From NCBI RefSeq assembly GCF_000966975.1, contig NZ_JZWV01001232.1:1-5384 (forward strand): 5,384 bases of DNA, read 5' to 3'. Position 1 is the first letter of the stretch. Each line of letters opens with the position of its first letter. The notes below the pieces were generated by a model. The model was not told where the DNA came from. It ran no database searches and saw nothing but the letters and a program-made list of their open reading frames with translations. Made by a program: the position numbers and the translations under genes. Below are positions 3,901 to 5,384 of the stretch, one piece after another. The stretch comes from Streptomyces katrae (lineage in GTDB: Bacteria > Actinomycetota > Actinomycetes > Streptomycetales > Streptomycetaceae).

Positions 3901-5343
3901 ATGTCCGTTGCCCGTCTGAGCCGGTCCGCCCGGGAGAGCGTCTCGGGTCTGCCGCCCGCGTTCTGGTGGCTGTGGGCCAGCACGCTCGTCAACCGGCTCG
4001 GGGCCTTCGTCGCCACGTTCATGACCTTGTACCTGACCCTGGAGCGGGGCTATTCGGCCTCCTTCGCGGGACTGGTGGCCGCCCTGCACGGGCTGGGCGG
4101 GGTGGTGTCCTCCCTGGGGGCGGGGGTGATGACCGACCGGCTGGGCCGGCGGCCGACGATGCTGGTGGCACAGGTGTCGACGGCCGGCGCGGTCGCGCTG
4201 CTGGGGTTCATGGAGCACCCGGCGGCGATCGCGGCGGTGGCGATGCTGGTCGGAATGACCTCGAACGCCTCCCGGCCGGCGGTCCAGGCGATGCTGGCCG
4301 ACATCGTCCGGCCGGAGGACCGGGTACGGGCCTTCGCGCTGAACTACTGGGCCATCAATCTGGGCTTCGCGATCAGCTCGATGGCGGCGGGGCTGATCGC
4401 CGAGTACAGCTACCTGGCGGGGTTCCTGGGCGAGGCGGCGCTGACGCTGCTGTGCGCGGTGCTGGTGTTCGTGAAGCTGCCGGAGTCGCGGCCGGAGGGC
4501 GCCGGGGGTGCCGGGGGCGCCGGGGGCGCGGCGGACACGGCGGCGGAGGACGGGGCCGCGATCGGGCTGGGGACCGTGCTGCGGGACGGGCGGTTCATGG
4601 GGATCGTGGGGCTGTCCTTCCTGATCTCGCTGATCTACACCCAGGGCTCGTTGGGACTGCCGGTGACGATGGGCGCGGCCGGGTTCGCTCCCGGGGAGTA
4701 CGGGCTGGTCATCGCGGTGAACGGGGTGCTGATCGTGGCGCTCCAGCTGCCGGTGACCCGGTTCATCGAGGACCGCGACCCGAGGCGGCTGCTGGTGGTG
4801 TCCTCGCTGCTGGTCGGGTACGGGTTCGCGCTGACGGCGTTCGCGGGGCCGCTGTGGTCGTACGCGCTGACGGTGTGCGTGTGGACGCTGGCGGAGATCG
4901 TGAACGCGCCGACGCAGATGTCGCTGGTGGTGCGGCTGTCGCCGGTACGGGGGCGGGGGCGGTACCAGGGGATGTACACGATGTCCTGGGCGGTCGCGTC
5001 GCTGGTGGCTCCGCTGATGTCGGGGTTCGTGATCGACCGGTGGGGGGCCGGGTGGCTGTGGGCGTCGACGGGTGCGCTGGGGACCGTGGCGGCGGGTGGG
5101 TACTGGTTCCTGATGCGGGGGCTGCCGTCGGAGCCGGACGGGGACCCTGCCCGGGCCTCCGCCCCGGCCCCGGGCCAGCCCGCCGCGCCCACCGACCCGG
5201 CCGCCGAGCGGGGGGCACTGCCCGGCACCGCTGCCGACCCGGGCGCCGAGCCGCGGATGGTGCCCAGCACCGCTGCCGCTGCGGGGTCCGGCCCGGGCGC
5301 CGTCTCCGGCACCGCCGCGGTGGCTGCCCCGGCCGAGGCGTAG
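3901..5343 (+). CDS. Major facilitator superfamily (MFS) transporter, substrate unknown
   Basis: A 480-aa membrane permease, probably proton-driven efflux by family habit. ATG at 3901 opens [10 protein letters not shown] behind GGGGGA (3889-3894); the in-frame ATG at 3856 has no ribosome site and lies at the promoter. The N-terminal half (about 20-193) has six probable spans. MFS motif A lies in the loop between spans 2 and 3: [15 protein letters not shown], residues 73-87. A central cytoplasmic loop (194-228) contains a triple AGG repeat. The second half (about 232-407) again has six hydrophobic segments, including [21 protein letters not shown]. After it comes a 73-residue disordered Ala/Pro/Gly tail (408-480), unusual for the family. 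It is divergent from gpmA. From memory, an MFS gene lies a few genes from pgm and near mshA in S. coelicolor, so this neighbourhood looks ancestral. Substrate cannot be inferred. Confidence 0.93.
   Translation: MSVARLSRSARESVSGLPPAFWWLWASTLVNRLGAFVATFMTLYLTLERGYSASFAGLVAALHGLGGVVSSLGAGVMTDRLGRRPTMLVAQVSTAGAVALLGFMEHPAAIAAVAMLVGMTSNASRPAVQAMLADIVRPEDRVRAFALNYWAINLGFAISSMAAGLIAEYSYLAGFLGEAALTLLCAVLVFVKLPESRPEGAGGAGGAGGAADTAAEDGAAIGLGTVLRDGRFMGIVGLSFLISLIYTQGSLGLPVTMGAAGFAPGEYGLVIAVNGVLIVALQLPVTRFIEDRDPRRLLVVSSLLVGYGFALTAFAGPLWSYALTVCVWTLAEIVNAPTQMSLVVRLSPVRGRGRYQGMYTMSWAVASLVAPLMSGFVIDRWGAGWLWASTGALGTVAAGGYWFLMRGLPSEPDGDPARASAPAPGQPAAPTDPAAERGALPGTAADPGAEPRMVPSTAAAAGSGPGAVSGTAAVAAPAEA
4501..4527 (+). 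repeat. Three tandem 9-bp repeats within the MFS gene
   Basis: GCCGGGGGY is repeated three times without interruption and encodes (Ala-Gly-Gly)x3 at residues 201-209, in the loop between the two six-helix halves. Being a multiple of three, copy changes would alter linker length without breaking the frame. It is a likely site of variation between strains. Confidence 0.8.
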
Positions 5344-5384
5344 GGGGCCGGGGGCGCGGGGTCCCGCTGCGCGGAGCCGTCTCC
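5344..5384 (+). other. 3' flank of the transporter gene, GC-rich
   Basis: Only 41 bases follow the TAG stop. They contain a short inverted repeat (GCGGG / CCCGC, about 5358-5370) and the run TCCCGCTGCGCGGA, which could form part of a hairpin. The window ends before the structure is complete, so I do not call a terminator. No new start codon with a ribosome site is visible. Confidence 0.4.

Noticed and set aside
3750..4022. N-terminal extension of the phosphoglycerate mutase by 91 residues
   Set aside because: The frame is open, but it runs antisense through the transporter start and promoter region, its residues are low-complexity, and the family starts at MADAPYKL.
4635..5312. 225-aa minus-strand open frame
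   Set aside because: Antisense shadow of the transporter gene, with no ribosome site and low-complexity ends.
1..5384. tRNA, rRNA, CRISPR array, prophage, insertion sequence or biosynthetic gene cluster
   Set aside because: No cloverleaf with the conserved T-arm, no regular repeat-spacer pattern, and no transposase, integrase or assembly-line enzyme domains were seen on either strand.

Overview
The window is a high-GC actinobacterial fragment, most likely Streptomyces or a close relative such as Kitasatospora. The pointers are a strongly G/C-biased third codon position, GTG starts, purine-rich Shine-Dalgarno (SD) sites, a DUF2637 membrane protein of the streptomycete kind, and a 253-residue phosphoglycerate mutase that closely resembles the Streptomyces enzyme as I remember it. 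The first 20 bases are not genomic: they match the Tn5 mosaic end plus one base of the Illumina Nextera adapter. The left edge is therefore a library or assembly edge.

Layout. The left third (21-2183) reads on the minus strand. In transcription order it holds a 104-aa hypothetical gene (1869-2183), a DUF2637 four-helix membrane protein (941-1876, overlapping the former by 8 bp), a GC-rich terminator hairpin (883-912), a 518-bp gene-poor gap, an 86-aa hypothetical gene (104-364), and the first codons of another gene (21-49) cut by the adapter. The centre (2184-2665) is a 482-bp gene-free stretch with several dense signals: a plus-strand promoter-like pair, an 11-bp inverted repeat followed by a T run, a 16-bp perfect palindrome, and a leader containing a copy of the 16S rRNA 3' tail. 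It ends at a small plus-strand membrane protein gene (2666-2923). A stem-loop (2938-2976) separates that gene from the convergent gpmA (2988-3749, minus strand). gpmA and a 480-aa major facilitator superfamily (MFS) transporter (3901-5343, plus strand) diverge from a 151-bp spacer. That spacer holds a 9-1-9 inverted repeat and a -10 hexamer placed for leaderless gpmA translation.

Functionally, gpmA is glycolysis/gluconeogenesis housekeeping. The MFS protein is a probable efflux or uptake permease of unknown substrate. The two minus-strand genes joined by an overlap (104-aa and DUF2637) probably act together, but their role is unknown. I see no rRNA, tRNA, CRISPR array, insertion sequence, phage gene or biosynthetic cluster. 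I do not see a convincing new multi-gene system. The points most worth a second look are the gene-free centre, as a possible small RNA and a structured leader, and the control region between gpmA and the transporter.
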